Origin: Nitrospira sp. | GTDB taxonomy: Bacteria > Nitrospirota > Nitrospiria > Nitrospirales > Nitrospiraceae | Length of the DNA: 64,000 nucleotides | Assembly (NCBI GenBank): GCA_005116835.1 | Contig: SWDM01000016.1 | Span: forward strand, 709,570 to 773,569 | Direction of reading: 5' to 3' | Shown: positions 46,822 through 56,171 of the stretch, in pieces | How the letters are laid out: the number at the start of each line of letters is the position of its first letter | How positions within the stretch are numbered: position 1 is the stretch's first letter | Made by a program: the position numbers and the translations under genes | Notes under the pieces: model-generated | The model's input: only the letters and a program-made list of their open reading frames with translations | The model's database searches: none | Told to the model about the DNA's origin: nothing

Positions 46822-47934
46822 ATGAAATTCGAAAGTAAGGACTTACCGCGTGACACGATTAAATCTGTTCTCTCAACAGCGACGAGTTCACTTCAACCTC
46901 GTGAAGTATTCCGTTCTGACACGCGATGGGGCCGCTCGGTTATTGAATGGCCGTCGCTTGACGCCCTGCTCGCGACCGTAGAGGTTCAAAGTGGTATCCA
47001 CTCAGTACCGATTGGCGAGTTCGGCGGGAAGCCGATCAACTATGATTTCTTTCTCACTGCCAGACCCGGAACCGTCTTACTCTGTCATTTCCACGGCAAT
47101 GCGCCACGAGAGGGAAGCGAGCTTCCGATCTTCACGGGCCTGGGCGTGACAAGTTCCATAGCCACATCCATGTTCGTGCCTTCCGACCCGGTGCTTGCAC
47201 TTGATGCAAGTCTTAGCCTCGCCTGGCATTTTGGGTGCGAGGGCATCCGGCTCCAAGCCATTACAGTCAGCGTCGTTGAGAAACTTCAGTCGATCTTGCG
47301 TGCGCCGCGCGTCGTGGCTTGGGGTGGATCGGGGGGCGGGTTTGCCGCAATCAGGGTCGCGAAAGATGTGCCGAATGCGATTGCACTGATCTGGAACCCG
47401 CAAACCAACATTGCGAAATATGTCCCAGAGCTTGTAAGTCGGTATCTCCGCATCGCCTTTCCGACGATCGCTACCGACGACTCCATCCCTTCACACAGAG
47501 AGCAGTTTCCATCGCTGTGCACCGAGGCATTTCGTGATGACTACAAAGGAAACATTCTCTACTTACAAGAAAGCACCGATTGGCATGTTGGGGCTCATCT
47601 TAAGCCCTTCCTCGCAAGTTTCTGCGGAAGGGCAGGGAGTGACATAGCTGGCTCTTCGAATTTCTCTGGCCTTGTAACTGATCAACTCTATCTCCATCTA
47701 GACCACTGGGGAAACGGGCATGTCCCCCCTGGCAAAGATGTCATCTCAAAGATCTTGGGGCTGCTCTCAAGTGTCACGACTAATAAGGAGAACCCCGAGA
47801 ACTTAAAAGGCTTTCCGAGTGAGGCCACTGACTATATTGGATCGACCTTGTCGATTCATGTATCAGCCATGGAAGTTAGCGGGAAAGCCGGTTCTGCCCC
47901 ACTGGGCAGTTCTTCTACTCATGATTCACTTTAA
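46822..47934 (+). CDS. Alpha/beta-hydrolase-like protein, paralogue 1
   Basis: About 370 residues. The nucleophile elbow AWGGSGGGFAAIRVA (G-x-S-x-G) is near residue 168, and TVLLCHFHGN may contribute the oxyanion side. It is highly similar over nearly its full length to the middle of 51513-54644. A start at 46822 is supported by GAGGGC upstream; TTG 46744 is the outer limit. In this locus it may add or remove an acyl group, or act as an esterase, on the polysaccharide; substrate unknown. Confidence 0.75.
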   Translation: MKFESKDLPRDTIKSVLSTATSSLQPREVFRSDTRWGRSVIEWPSLDALLATVEVQSGIHSVPIGEFGGKPINYDFFLTARPGTVLLCHFHGNAPREGSELPIFTGLGVTSSIATSMFVPSDPVLALDASLSLAWHFGCEGIRLQAITVSVVEKLQSILRAPRVVAWGGSGGGFAAIRVAKDVPNAIALIWNPQTNIAKYVPELVSRYLRIAFPTIATDDSIPSHREQFPSLCTEAFRDDYKGNILYLQESTDWHVGAHLKPFLASFCGRAGSDIAGSSNFSGLVTDQLYLHLDHWGNGHVPPGKDVISKILGLLSSVTTNKENPENLKGFPSEATDYIGSTLSIHVSAMEVSGKAGSAPLGSSSTHDSL

Positions 47935-48117
47935 CCAGTTTGCGGACTTACTCCCAGTTTCAGAATCTGAAGCTGTCGTCGGCAGGTCCTAACCATCTGT
48001 GGTCGTAGGACGTCAATTGTGACCGGGAAAGTTTCGAAGCTGTTCACCTCTTCTGAGTAGCATCTCTATGATGAGTCATATAGAGCGATCGCCATTCACA
48101 GGCTGAGGAGGTCGCCC

Positions 48118-49074
48118 ATGCAGAGAATCATGCTCATGCTGGCACTCACTGTCAGCATCGCAGCACCGGCAGAAGGAATCGCGCAAGATGCGCTGAAGAG
48201 CGATCATGTCCTTAGTTTTGCCGTTGGATGGAGAGTGAATGAGCCATCTCCCCAAAATGTGCTTCAACTAGGGACAGTATCTCGTTGTGGTACTGCCTGG
48301 TGCATGGAATTTGAGGAATTCCCCGGGAAGGATAATTTACCTCGTACGCCGTTATCCTATCGGCATGAGATGGACGCGCCATACGGAAATGGCCGCTGCA
48401 CTAATGAACGCCTTACAACTATTCAAGGTGTTATCCGTCGAGATGTACCGGCTCTATTATTAGACGATGAACATGGTTTCGCTTTACGGGCCGGTATTTA
48501 CGAGTACACTTGGGAGCGGGATCCATCGCCAGCTGGTGGGTTTGTTCTTGTCAAAGCACGCGACACTGGCAGCGATGTGCTGTTTGAGCAACCACTCGGG
48601 TTCGCCTATGAATCCGAGGGCCAGACGAGGCGGCAGATCAGAGCAAATGACTTGAGTGGCTACTTTGATGGCCAGCAAGCCCACAAGGATATGCTTATGG
48701 GCGTCATGGATGACTGGTCAGAAAAACAGTCAAGTTTTGATTTTCGCAAGTTTATATCTTCTTCTAATCAATCGCTATTGAAATTCAACCAACTTGCCCG
48801 TCCGGAAGTTGTTCGCCAGTACAATAAGTTGATATGGGTGCACCATAGCGTGCTGGTCCCTCAGACGAGTTCGGGACGGCTAAATTATATTCTTCACGAG
48901 TATGGCCATGATTTTAATGCCAATGGCTGCTTTGACGAATTCGGGCACAACAAACTGTTGTTGCCGGTGCTTCATGGCGATCTGATATCTGCGCTTGTCT
49001 ATATCGAGTATACCCCCGACAAACGTGACGGAGTGCCGATGATTTCTGTTGGCAGATACTTCAGAAAACAATAG
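48118..49074 (+). CDS. Exported protein with HEYGH motif
   Basis: 318 residues with a cleavable signal peptide (LMLALTVSIAAPAEGIAQ). Near residue 260 it has LNYILHEYGHDFNANGCFDE. HEYGH fits the HExxH pattern of zinc metallopeptidases, but DFNANGCFDE also looks like a calcium-loop, and nothing else shows a peptidase fold. GAGGAGG precedes the ATG. A decayed copy of its 3' end lies at 51223-51502. Family not recognised. Confidence 0.75.
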   Translation: MQRIMLMLALTVSIAAPAEGIAQDALKSDHVLSFAVGWRVNEPSPQNVLQLGTVSRCGTAWCMEFEEFPGKDNLPRTPLSYRHEMDAPYGNGRCTNERLTTIQGVIRRDVPALLLDDEHGFALRAGIYEYTWERDPSPAGGFVLVKARDTGSDVLFEQPLGFAYESEGQTRRQIRANDLSGYFDGQQAHKDMLMGVMDDWSEKQSSFDFRKFISSSNQSLLKFNQLARPEVVRQYNKLIWVHHSVLVPQTSSGRLNYILHEYGHDFNANGCFDEFGHNKLLLPVLHGDLISALVYIEYTPDKRDGVPMISVGRYFRKQ

Positions 49075-49084
49075 TGAATTTGTT

Positions 49085-50992
49085 ATGAACAGTCCTGCCA
49101 AGATTGTAATTTTTGGAAGTTGCGTATCACGCGACATCCTGAATTACCCACAGGCCAAAGCACAATTTATCCTGGTTGATTACTATGCTCGTAGCTCCAT
49201 CGCTTCATTGGGAGCCGGGTCAATCGAAATGCCTGTTACAGTTCAACAAATACGCTCTAAGTTTCAGAGGAGGATGGTTGAGCGTGACATTAGAAAAGAT
49301 TTTCTCAATGACCTGGCTCGGCTTCAGTTCGATGTGCTCTTGATCGACCTCATTGACGAGCGATTCAGCCTATACGTAGAACCAGAGGGGCGGGCCTGTA
49401 CACTTTCGAGTGAACTTCTCTGCTCCGGGTTTCTAAAAGATGCTGATACGGCATCAAGGATTTCCTCGGGATCAGAAGAGTTCTGGCGGCTGTGGGAGGC
49501 AGGTTGGTTGATTCTTGTGAACAAGCTTAAAGACCTCGGGGTTCTTGATCGACTGCGAGTCAACCAGGTGTTCTGGGGGTCACGGACCGAAAAGGGCGGC
49601 AACTTCGAGCCGCATTATTCAAGCAGAGGAATTGATCAGGCCAACCAATTTCTTGATCGGTTGTACCAACGCATTGCTGTCGATATTCCATCCGGTCAGT
49701 TTCTACGATTTGATCAAGGGTTAATGACGGGATCGGTCACACACAAATGGGGAATCAGCCCCTTTCATTATGTTGACGCATATTATCATGCAGCGACTCA
49801 GCAATTGTGTGCAGAGTCCACGCTAGAGAAGAGGATCACAACCTCAAAAGCCACAGCGACTAGTCACACCAACTTTTCGATCAACAAAGTCATCCTCAAT
49901 CACGAGGGCGATGAGCTTGCGGCAACCGTTGTATTCGAGGCTCCTCAGGCAGGGGAGTTCGCGTTTTATGTATTTCGAAACGGAGAACGGATCCATATCC
50001 AGGGGTATTCCCCGAACCCTACGTTACGGCTATGCATAAAATCAGAGCCAGGTCTGTATCAAGTGTTTGCATTCTTACTCACTCCACATGGCACAAAAAT
50101 TACGAAATACTCCAATCCACTGTTTCTGCATCCTGTCGTCTATACGCTAGAACAGGCAATCCAGAAGCATCAGCCCAATGAGCGTACGCTTCTTCTGCAG
50201 GGCCAATATTGGAAGTACCCGGCACTTTACTACGCAGGAAAACCGCAACAACCGCTTTTCATCATGCTGAGTGCAGCTACTGACAGAATCAAGCAGAGCC
50301 TTCCGGTATTTAACCGTTGGACCTGGGCTCAGGCTGGGAAGTTTCCTGGGCACGTGCTCTGTATTGCAGACCCGACTCTTGAGCTTCATGAGGATATGCA
50401 ATTGGGTTGGTACCTCGGCACGGACAAGCACGATGCCAGCGAGGAACTTTCGAGATTTATCTTGCGTTTCGCGGGAGCGCTTGGCTTACCGGCAGACAAG
50501 ATCATCATCTGGGGCTCCTCCGGGGGAGGCTTCAGTGCTCTATCACTGGCTAGTCGAATCGAGAAGGCAACGGCTGTCGCTATCAATGCCCAGACAGATA
50601 TATTCGCCTATGAGTTTTTCAAACCCATAGAGGCTGTGAAGCAAAACTGCTTTAGTAACCAAACGGCACAGCACATTCAAGAACATTTCGGCCCTCGTGT
50701 GAACATGGCCAAAGCCTGGAAAAGTAATAGAAGTTCACGAGCGATCCTAATACAGAATAAGCTCGACGCCCACCACTATGCATGCCATTTTAAGCCTTAC
50801 TGGGAGACCCTTGGCGGGACTGCTGAAGGAGGAGCCAGTGCTGACGGTCGCCACTACGCGTGGATTTACAGTGACTCCCGTGGTCATGCGCCAGAGCCGG
50901 AGCAGATGATTCCGGAAATCTTGAACTTGATCAATCAAGACCCATTCATGGCATCAACCGTGATGCCCAGGACTCGTGCGGCCAACGAGTGA
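49085..50992 (+). CDS. DUF6270 plus alpha/beta-hydrolase fusion, paralogue 2
   Basis: About 635 residues. Residues 1-250 match DUF6270-type proteins (IVIFGSCVSRDIL, VDYYARSSIASL, a SGNH-like start found in surface-glycan loci). About 270-365 is a beta-sandwich (VILNHEGDELAATVVFEAP). About 370-635 is an alpha/beta-hydrolase with IIWGSSGGGFSALSLA near residue 476 and SRGHAPEPEQM near the end. Start at 49085 avoids overlap with the upstream gene. Probable polysaccharide modification enzyme. Confidence 0.8.
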   Translation: MNSPAKIVIFGSCVSRDILNYPQAKAQFILVDYYARSSIASLGAGSIEMPVTVQQIRSKFQRRMVERDIRKDFLNDLARLQFDVLLIDLIDERFSLYVEPEGRACTLSSELLCSGFLKDADTASRISSGSEEFWRLWEAGWLILVNKLKDLGVLDRLRVNQVFWGSRTEKGGNFEPHYSSRGIDQANQFLDRLYQRIAVDIPSGQFLRFDQGLMTGSVTHKWGISPFHYVDAYYHAATQQLCAESTLEKRITTSKATATSHTNFSINKVILNHEGDELAATVVFEAPQAGEFAFYVFRNGERIHIQGYSPNPTLRLCIKSEPGLYQVFAFLLTPHGTKITKYSNPLFLHPVVYTLEQAIQKHQPNERTLLLQGQYWKYPALYYAGKPQQPLFIMLSAATDRIKQSLPVFNRWTWAQAGKFPGHVLCIADPTLELHEDMQLGWYLGTDKHDASEELSRFILRFAGALGLPADKIIIWGSSGGGFSALSLASRIEKATAVAINAQTDIFAYEFFKPIEAVKQNCFSNQTAQHIQEHFGPRVNMAKAWKSNRSSRAILIQNKLDAHHYACHFKPYWETLGGTAEGGASADGRHYAWIYSDSRGHAPEPEQMIPEILNLINQDPFMASTVMPRTRAANE

Positions 50993-51004
50993 GCAGCCCA
51001 ACAC

Positions 51005-51193
51005 CTAGGAGCCTGTCCGATATTGCCTTTGTGACGAGACGAAGGAGGCGTGGCCAGATGAGCGGCGCAAGGCCCGGAAAAACCGGAAGTGTATTCACTG
51101 GAATACATTGAGGATTATTTCGGGCCGAGAACGACGTAGATGACTGCGGATCGTTCGCCACAGTACAACGGTCAATGTCGGGCAGGCTCCTAG
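51005..51193. repeat. MITE-like element, copy 2
   Basis: 189 bp with terminal inverted repeats of 21 bp and two mismatches (left CTAGGAGCCTGTCCGATA, right the inverse of CTAGGAGCCTGCCCGACA). The internal hairpin is TGTATTC-ACTG-GAATACA at 51090-51107, where the outer pair differs from copy 1 by a matched change. It lies at the edge of the duplicated block. Confidence 0.85.
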
Positions 51194-51222
51194 TAGCCCG
51201 GTAACGGGATTTGACCAGCCTG

Positions 51223-51502
51223 CCCTTCCTAAAATTGTTCGAAAGTATAATAAGCCGATGATGTGGGCGCATCATAGTGTGCCGCCTCCCCATGCGAACG
51301 TGAGACGGTTAAATTATCTTCTTCATGAGCATGGCCATGCTTTAACCCCAACGGCTGCTTTGACGAATTCGGGCACAACAATCTCTTGTTGCCTGTGCAT
51401 CATGGCGACGCGGTATCTGGATTTGTCTATATCGAGTACAGCCCAGACACACGTGACGGCGTGCCGATGATATCCGTTGGCAGATACTTTAGAAAACAAT
51501 AG
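51223..51502 (+). pseudogene. Decayed 3' copy of the HEYGH protein gene
   Basis: Aligned by eye with 48800-49074, including the last 60 bases almost unchanged (GTTGGCAGATACTTTAGAAA and stop TAG). A one-base deletion after the HEHGHA codons shifts the frame. The 5' two thirds are missing, ending close to the MITE. The next gene's start also copies that of 49085, so a block was duplicated. Confidence 0.85.
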
Positions 51503-51512
51503 TGATACGGCC

Positions 51513-54500
51513 ATGAGCAGTCCTACTAGACTTGTAATTGTTGGAAAAGGGATCTCGAATTCAATCGAGGTTGTGCCTGCCATCCTGGCGACCTGTTCGA
51601 CCAAACACGTCACTCTTAAGCACGAGCGCGATGATCTTGTGGCAACCGTCTTATCTGACGCCACATGGACAGGACAGTTTGCATTTTATCTGTTTCGAAA
51701 TGGCAAGCGAGTCCATGCCCAATGGTATTCCTCGAATCCTGCCATGCGATTCCGTATACACAGGGAGCCAGGTCTTTATCGGGTACTCGCGTTCTTTCTT
51801 GCCCCGAATGGCTCAAGGATGTCGAAATACTCGAATCCGGTGTTTCTGTATCCTCTCGATTATACTCTTGGACAATCAAGTGAGAAGCCTCACAAGTTCA
51901 CTCTCGAGCCTGCTGCAACAAGAGCTGCGAGCGCACTACAACCTCGTAAAGTATTCCGCTCTAATACGCGCTGGGGGCGCTCAGTTCTTGAATGGCCATC
52001 GCTTGACGCCCTGCTTACAGCCGCGGAGGTTCAAAGCGGCGTCCACTCCGTACCGATAGGCGAGTTCGGCGGAAAGCCAATCAACTATGACTTTATGCTG
52101 ACCGCTAGGTCTGGAACCGTCTTGCTGTGCCACTTTCATGGCAATCACCCACGCGAGGGAACTGAGCTTCCTAACTTCACGGGACTGGGCGTGACAAGTT
52201 CCATAGCCACATCCATGTTTGTCCCCTCCGACCCGGTTCTCGTACTTGATGCAAGTCTGACCCTCGCTTGGCACTTCGGGTGCGAAGGAATCCGTCTCCA
52301 AGCCATTACGGTCCGTATCGTGCAGAAGCTGCAGGCACTGTTGCATGCGCCGCGTGTGGTGGCTTGGGGTGGTTCTGGCGGAGGATTTGCCGCAATCCGA
52401 GTCGCGAAAGATGTGCCGAATTCGATAGCGCTAGTCTGGAACCCGCAAACCGATATTGCGAAATATAGCCCAGAGTCTGTTGCCCGGTATCGTAGCATCG
52501 CGTTCCCGAGGATCGCCGCCGACGGCCACATCTCTTCAGACGGAGAGCAGTTTCCATCGTTATGCACTGAGGCATTTCGTGCCGGCTATCAAGGACGCAT
52601 TCTCTATCTACAAGAACGCACGGATTTGGATCATGTTGATGCTCACCTGAAACCGTTTCTTGAAAGTTTCTGTGCTACACCACTTAGTAAGATAATAAAC
52701 TCAGCGAAGTTATCTGGCTTTGTGACCGATCAACTATTTCTCCACATTAGCCACTGGGCGGACGGGCATATCCCGCCAAGCAAAGCTGTCCTCACAAAGC
52801 TCTTGGGTCTCCTCTCGGACGTCACAATGAGTCTAGAAGGCCTCCAGAACTTGAACTGCTTCCCCGGCGAGTTCATTGGAAACACGGCGTTGAATGTTTC
52901 ACAACATGCACTAGGCCGGCAAATGAGTGGGGAAATCACTCTAGACCCGCTCGGCAAGTCCTCTAAGTTGGATTTACCTTTAACCTTGAAGGCCATTCTT
53001 GCAGTACGAATGGATCGAATTGCAGATGATTTCGTTCCATTTGAGGTTACCGTTAGCTGCTCTGGCGATTCAGTCGTCTTACCTCTATTTACCGGTGAAA
53101 CTGTGGAGGTGAGTCTCTCTCATGGTGTTCAATGGGATAGGAAGTTCGGGACGCAGCATAATAGTAGCGTCATGCATTTATTTTCACTTTGCCTGGTCGG
53201 ACAACTTCTTGCGACGTTTCTGCAGAGTAATAATGACGATGCCTTGCGGACTGCAGTGGTAGTGCTGGAAAGCTTTTTGAATTATTCGAGCGTGCCAGAC
53301 AACCAGTTACGGATCGGTAAAATTCCTAGTGGAGACCATTCGGCGGCAACCAGGGTCAAGGTATTGATTAAATATATACAAGTGATGCGAGAGGCCCAGG
53401 ACATCGACGGTGCTTTCCTGCAGAGAGTCTACGACTGTCTCAAGTATTGGTCGGATTGGCTTGCTGACTCCAATCACTACAAAAAGAACAATCATGGATT
53501 GATGGGGTCGATCTCACTGCTCCATTCCGCAGTTCAATTCGGCACTGCCCCCTATGCGAGCGCATACCTTGACGTGGCAACGAACAGGATTATCGAACTT
53601 GGAAAGAGTTCCTTTGACCGAGACGGCCTATGCAATGAGAATACGATCGGCTACCATAATTTTAATTTGCACTGCTATCGAGGGTTGCTAGAATTCTGCA
53701 ATTATTATGGACTCTCTGAAATTCTTATTACGTTTCTTGAGGAACTTATTCTTCGCGCAACGAACGCTCTAGAGTTCTGCGTGTGGCAGGATGGTTCTAT
53801 CCCGCCGATTGGCGACTCAGCCGTATATCAAGTTGATATTGTTTCACGAAACGAGCCGCGATGCTTTTACGAGAGCGGGTTTGCTGTCGTCAAGAACAAC
53901 GATTTGTATTTGTCGATACTGTGTGGAGCCCGGACAGAAATTCATAAGCAGGTGGATGATTCGAGCATGACGTTGCGATACAAAAATCTCGACATTCTGA
54001 TTGATGGAGGCGCGTATTTATATGATCAAGCCGATCCATATCGCCGATGCGTGGAATCGAGCCTTGGTCATAGCGGCCTCTTTCTCAAAGAATTCGGCGG
54101 GCTGCTTCGCAAAGAATTTCTGAAAGAATTTGGGCCGGTGTCAGGAAAGATCGAGCGTTTCGAGGAGAGCCATGATGGAGTGCGCGTCAAGTGCGTCTAC
54201 TCGGTCAGTAATGGGCGCACTGTGTTTACACGCCATATCTTTGTCTGCTGGCCCGACGAGGTTGCGATCGTTGACTCGATAGAACTCGGTGAAGTGGCCG
54301 GCAGTCCTGAGGCTGTTCAGCGCTTTATTTTTGGCCCAACGCTCGATGTACGGTTTGATGATCGGAACAAACTTATTCTCACTTCTGAGAATTTCTCTTG
54401 TACGCTATTTCAACTTTTGGACTGCGATGGCGATCTTTTTCGCGGTGAGGAAGGGAGTCTTGTCCGTGGCTGGTTCTCCAAGAAATACAAGGAGATACTG

Positions 54501-54644
54501 CCCACGTTCGGTGTGGATTTCGTGCCCAATGCACCTTTGAGCCGGTTCTCCACGATTATCAAACTTTTGAAATGCTCAAGCCTATCGGAGTGCTCCACGA
54601 CTGTGCGGGCGTTCGCTGGTGGGGCAGACCCCTTCGTGCAATAG
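51513..54644 (+). CDS. Alpha/beta-hydrolase and heparinase II/III-like fusion, paralogue 3
   Basis: About 1043 residues. The first 15 or so (MSSPTRLVIVGKGIS) are a stub of the DUF6270 domain. About 30-125 is the beta-sandwich shared with paralogue 2, about 135-480 the hydrolase shared with paralogue 1 (GGSGGGF near 284), and about 520-1043 a heparinase II/III-like lyase: an alpha-helical toroid (GYHNFNLHCYRGLLEFCNYY), then a beta-sheet part with YESGFAVVKNN and ILIDGGAYLYD. It may cleave or remodel the locus's own polysaccharide. Confidence 0.82.
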   Translation: MSSPTRLVIVGKGISNSIEVVPAILATCSTKHVTLKHERDDLVATVLSDATWTGQFAFYLFRNGKRVHAQWYSSNPAMRFRIHREPGLYRVLAFFLAPNGSRMSKYSNPVFLYPLDYTLGQSSEKPHKFTLEPAATRAASALQPRKVFRSNTRWGRSVLEWPSLDALLTAAEVQSGVHSVPIGEFGGKPINYDFMLTARSGTVLLCHFHGNHPREGTELPNFTGLGVTSSIATSMFVPSDPVLVLDASLTLAWHFGCEGIRLQAITVRIVQKLQALLHAPRVVAWGGSGGGFAAIRVAKDVPNSIALVWNPQTDIAKYSPESVARYRSIAFPRIAADGHISSDGEQFPSLCTEAFRAGYQGRILYLQERTDLDHVDAHLKPFLESFCATPLSKIINSAKLSGFVTDQLFLHISHWADGHIPPSKAVLTKLLGLLSDVTMSLEGLQNLNCFPGEFIGNTALNVSQHALGRQMSGEITLDPLGKSSKLDLPLTLKAILAVRMDRIADDFVPFEVTVSCSGDSVVLPLFTGETVEVSLSHGVQWDRKFGTQHNSSVMHLFSLCLVGQLLATFLQSNNDDALRTAVVVLESFLNYSSVPDNQLRIGKIPSGDHSAATRVKVLIKYIQVMREAQDIDGAFLQRVYDCLKYWSDWLADSNHYKKNNHGLMGSISLLHSAVQFGTAPYASAYLDVATNRIIELGKSSFDRDGLCNENTIGYHNFNLHCYRGLLEFCNYYGLSEILITFLEELILRATNALEFCVWQDGSIPPIGDSAVYQVDIVSRNEPRCFYESGFAVVKNNDLYLSILCGARTEIHKQVDDSSMTLRYKNLDILIDGGAYLYDQADPYRRCVESSLGHSGLFLKEFGGLLRKEFLKEFGPVSGKIERFEESHDGVRVKCVYSVSNGRTVFTRHIFVCWPDEVAIVDSIELGEVAGSPEAVQRFIFGPTLDVRFDDRNKLILTSENFSCTLFQLLDCDGDLFRGEEGSLVRGWFSKKYKEILPTFGVDFVPNAPLSRFSTIIKLLKCSSLSECSTTVRAFAGGADPFVQ

Positions 54645-54732
54645 GGATGAGACACTCAGCGTCATAGAGTTTACTGAGAACGATTCCTCGCCCGCATTAT
54701 TCAGGAACACTTCTGCTGCAATCGCCGATCCG

Positions 54733-54880
54733 TTGCTACGACGAGCCTTCGGTTGCAGGTTCGCCCCTCGGACCTTCAACGTACTGCAAGAGTACGACTC
54801 AGGTCCTCAGGGCTCCGCGCGCCGCTCTCGCGACGCGGCTCAGCGATTTCGCCGCGAACCGTCATGAATAATGAGGGCTA
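54733..54880. repeat. Dispersed repeat, CTACGACGAGCCTTCGG type, copy A
   Basis: Begins TTGCTACGACGAGCCTTCGG and ends GAACCGTCATGAATAATG plus AGGGCTA. The first 32 bases and last 20 bases recur at 55849-56040; the end alone recurs near 33505-33565 and, weakly, at 56701-56753. No protein is encoded. Confidence 0.75.
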
Positions 54881-54910
54881 GTCGAGGCTGAGATCGCGGC
54901 GCCTTTGAAT

Positions 54911-54994
54911 AGGCTGAGGGGTTCAGGCAGAAGGCTGAAGTGTTCGGAACGTCAAACTCTGACCTCCAGCCTTCTGCCTGAACCCCTTCAGCCT
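54911..54994. repeat. Dispersed AGGCTGAAGG inverted repeat, copy 2
   Basis: Left arm AGGCTGAGGGGTTCAGGCAG and right arm CTGCCTGAACCCCTTCAGCC are complementary over about 27 bp with one bulged base. Confidence 0.8.
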
Positions 54995-55022
54995 AAACAC
55001 CTTTCCATCCCTCCCGAACGAG

Positions 55023-55505
55023 TCACGCGGCTTTCCCATGTGCTGCCTTGGTTCGAACGAGCAGCTCGATATCGCAATCCAGTACATGCAGTAAGGATAA
55101 GAGTTGATCGACCGACTTGCGGGAGTTGGTCTGATCGAGCAGACGATAGAACTGTGTGGCGGAGGTCCTCAATCGCCGAATGATCTCACGCTTCGACAAG
55201 GCACTTGCCTCGACTCGCTTCTGCGCCTCGATCGTCAACTTATACAGCAGCGCATCCCGCAAGTAGCGCGGATCCTGGTTGTACTCCAACACCTGCTCAC
55301 CGTGGACCGTTCCTTCCTTGCCCGATTCCAGCACATAGGTGAACCCTTCGCCCTCTAGCTCTTTATCGACAAAGACCCGGGCGATTGGATCGGCAGCGCC
55401 TGGTTGAGGATCGACCTTCGAATAGGGAAGCTGGAATAGTTTCTTCGAAGCCTTCACCTGGAAGGCCTTCTTACGATTGTTGTGGGTGACCGACTGAATC
55501 TTCAT
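55023..55505 (-). CDS. Helix-turn-helix antitoxin-like protein
   Basis: 160 residues. The first 60 form a small beta domain and the C-terminal half a helix-turn-helix (LSKREIIRRLRTSATQFYRLLDQTN) followed by an XRE-like helix (SVDQLLSLLHVLDCDIELLV). It is coupled by ATGA to the DUF4160 gene upstream, an arrangement seen in toxin-antitoxin-like pairs. Its role as antitoxin and repressor is inferred. Confidence 0.75.
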   Translation of the reverse strand: MKIQSVTHNNRKKAFQVKASKKLFQLPYSKVDPQPGAADPIARVFVDKELEGEGFTYVLESGKEGTVHGEQVLEYNQDPRYLRDALLYKLTIEAQKRVEASALSKREIIRRLRTSATQFYRLLDQTNSRKSVDQLLSLLHVLDCDIELLVRTKAAHGKAA

Positions 55506-55696
55506 AGCGCCCCCTCGAATTCCAGTTGTTCGATTAACACGCGAACTCGTCGCGTGGCCTTCCCTCTCATCGGCTTCCTGCTATCCAAGTCCCATTTCAC
55601 GATGAACTCTCCGTCATGATATACATGCACATGCCGGGGAGAATGATCACCTTTCCAGGTGACGAAAACATAGCCACCCCGACGAATTTTACCCAT
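55502..55696 (-). CDS. DUF4160 protein, toxin candidate
   Basis: 64 residues with the DUF4160 pattern: GGYVFVTWKGDHSPRHVHVY and a strand FIVKWDLDSRKP. DUF4160 genes usually pair with a DNA-binding partner and are taken as toxin candidates; no activity is established here. The ATG lies where transcription from the promoter at 55703-55731 should start, so the message may be leaderless. Confidence 0.75.
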   Translation of the reverse strand: MGKIRRGGYVFVTWKGDHSPRHVHVYHDGEFIVKWDLDSRKPMRGKATRRVRVLIEQLEFEGAL

Positions 55697-55702
55697 AAAG
55701 TA

Positions 55703-55731
55703 GTGTTACCTTCTGGGGTATCACTTGTCAA
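55703..55731 (-). promoter_or_regulatory. Promoter of the DUF4160/HTH pair
   Basis: On the minus strand: TTGACA (55731-55726), 17-bp spacer, TAACAC (55708-55703). The start codon at 55696 is about 7 bases past the -10, leaving no room for a leader. Confidence 0.55.
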
Positions 55732-55848
55732 GCACGATGGCCGTTAACCCTACCACGGCTTGGCGCCATCGCCGACTAGCCTTCCACGATTGCAAGCAAT
55801 GCATCAAGAAATTCCCCGACCATCGCTTCGTCTTTAGGAACTATTCCT

Positions 55849-56040
55849 TTGCTACGACGAGCCTTCGGTTGCAGGTTCGCCGCTCAGTTGGTCAACATAC
55901 TGGTTGGTATTGGCACCCTTCTTCCTGGCGGCTGTTCCCGTCTGAGCAGTAGCGGGACGGGCACCCTCGCAGACGACGGAGCCAGTCCCCCGGGCCCACG
56001 CGCTGGTCTCGCGACGAACCGTCATGAATAATGCGGGCTA
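55849..56040. repeat. Dispersed repeat, CTACGACGAGCCTTCGG type, copy B
   Basis: Shares TTGCTACGACGAGCCTTCGG and the following TTGCAGGTTCGCC with copy A, and ends GAACCGTCATGAATAATG plus CGGGCTA. The middle differs between copies. Lies between the DUF4160 and HicB genes. Confidence 0.75.
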
Positions 56041-56171
56041 AACACCCTTACTAGGTACCATGTCGTGTGAAGCGTCGTTTGCGGCATCCGTATTTCTCTG
56101 CAAGGAATCGCTTGCCTCGCGTGATGAACAAGGTTATTCTCAGAACCAGTGGCAGCAGGAGGGAGAACACC

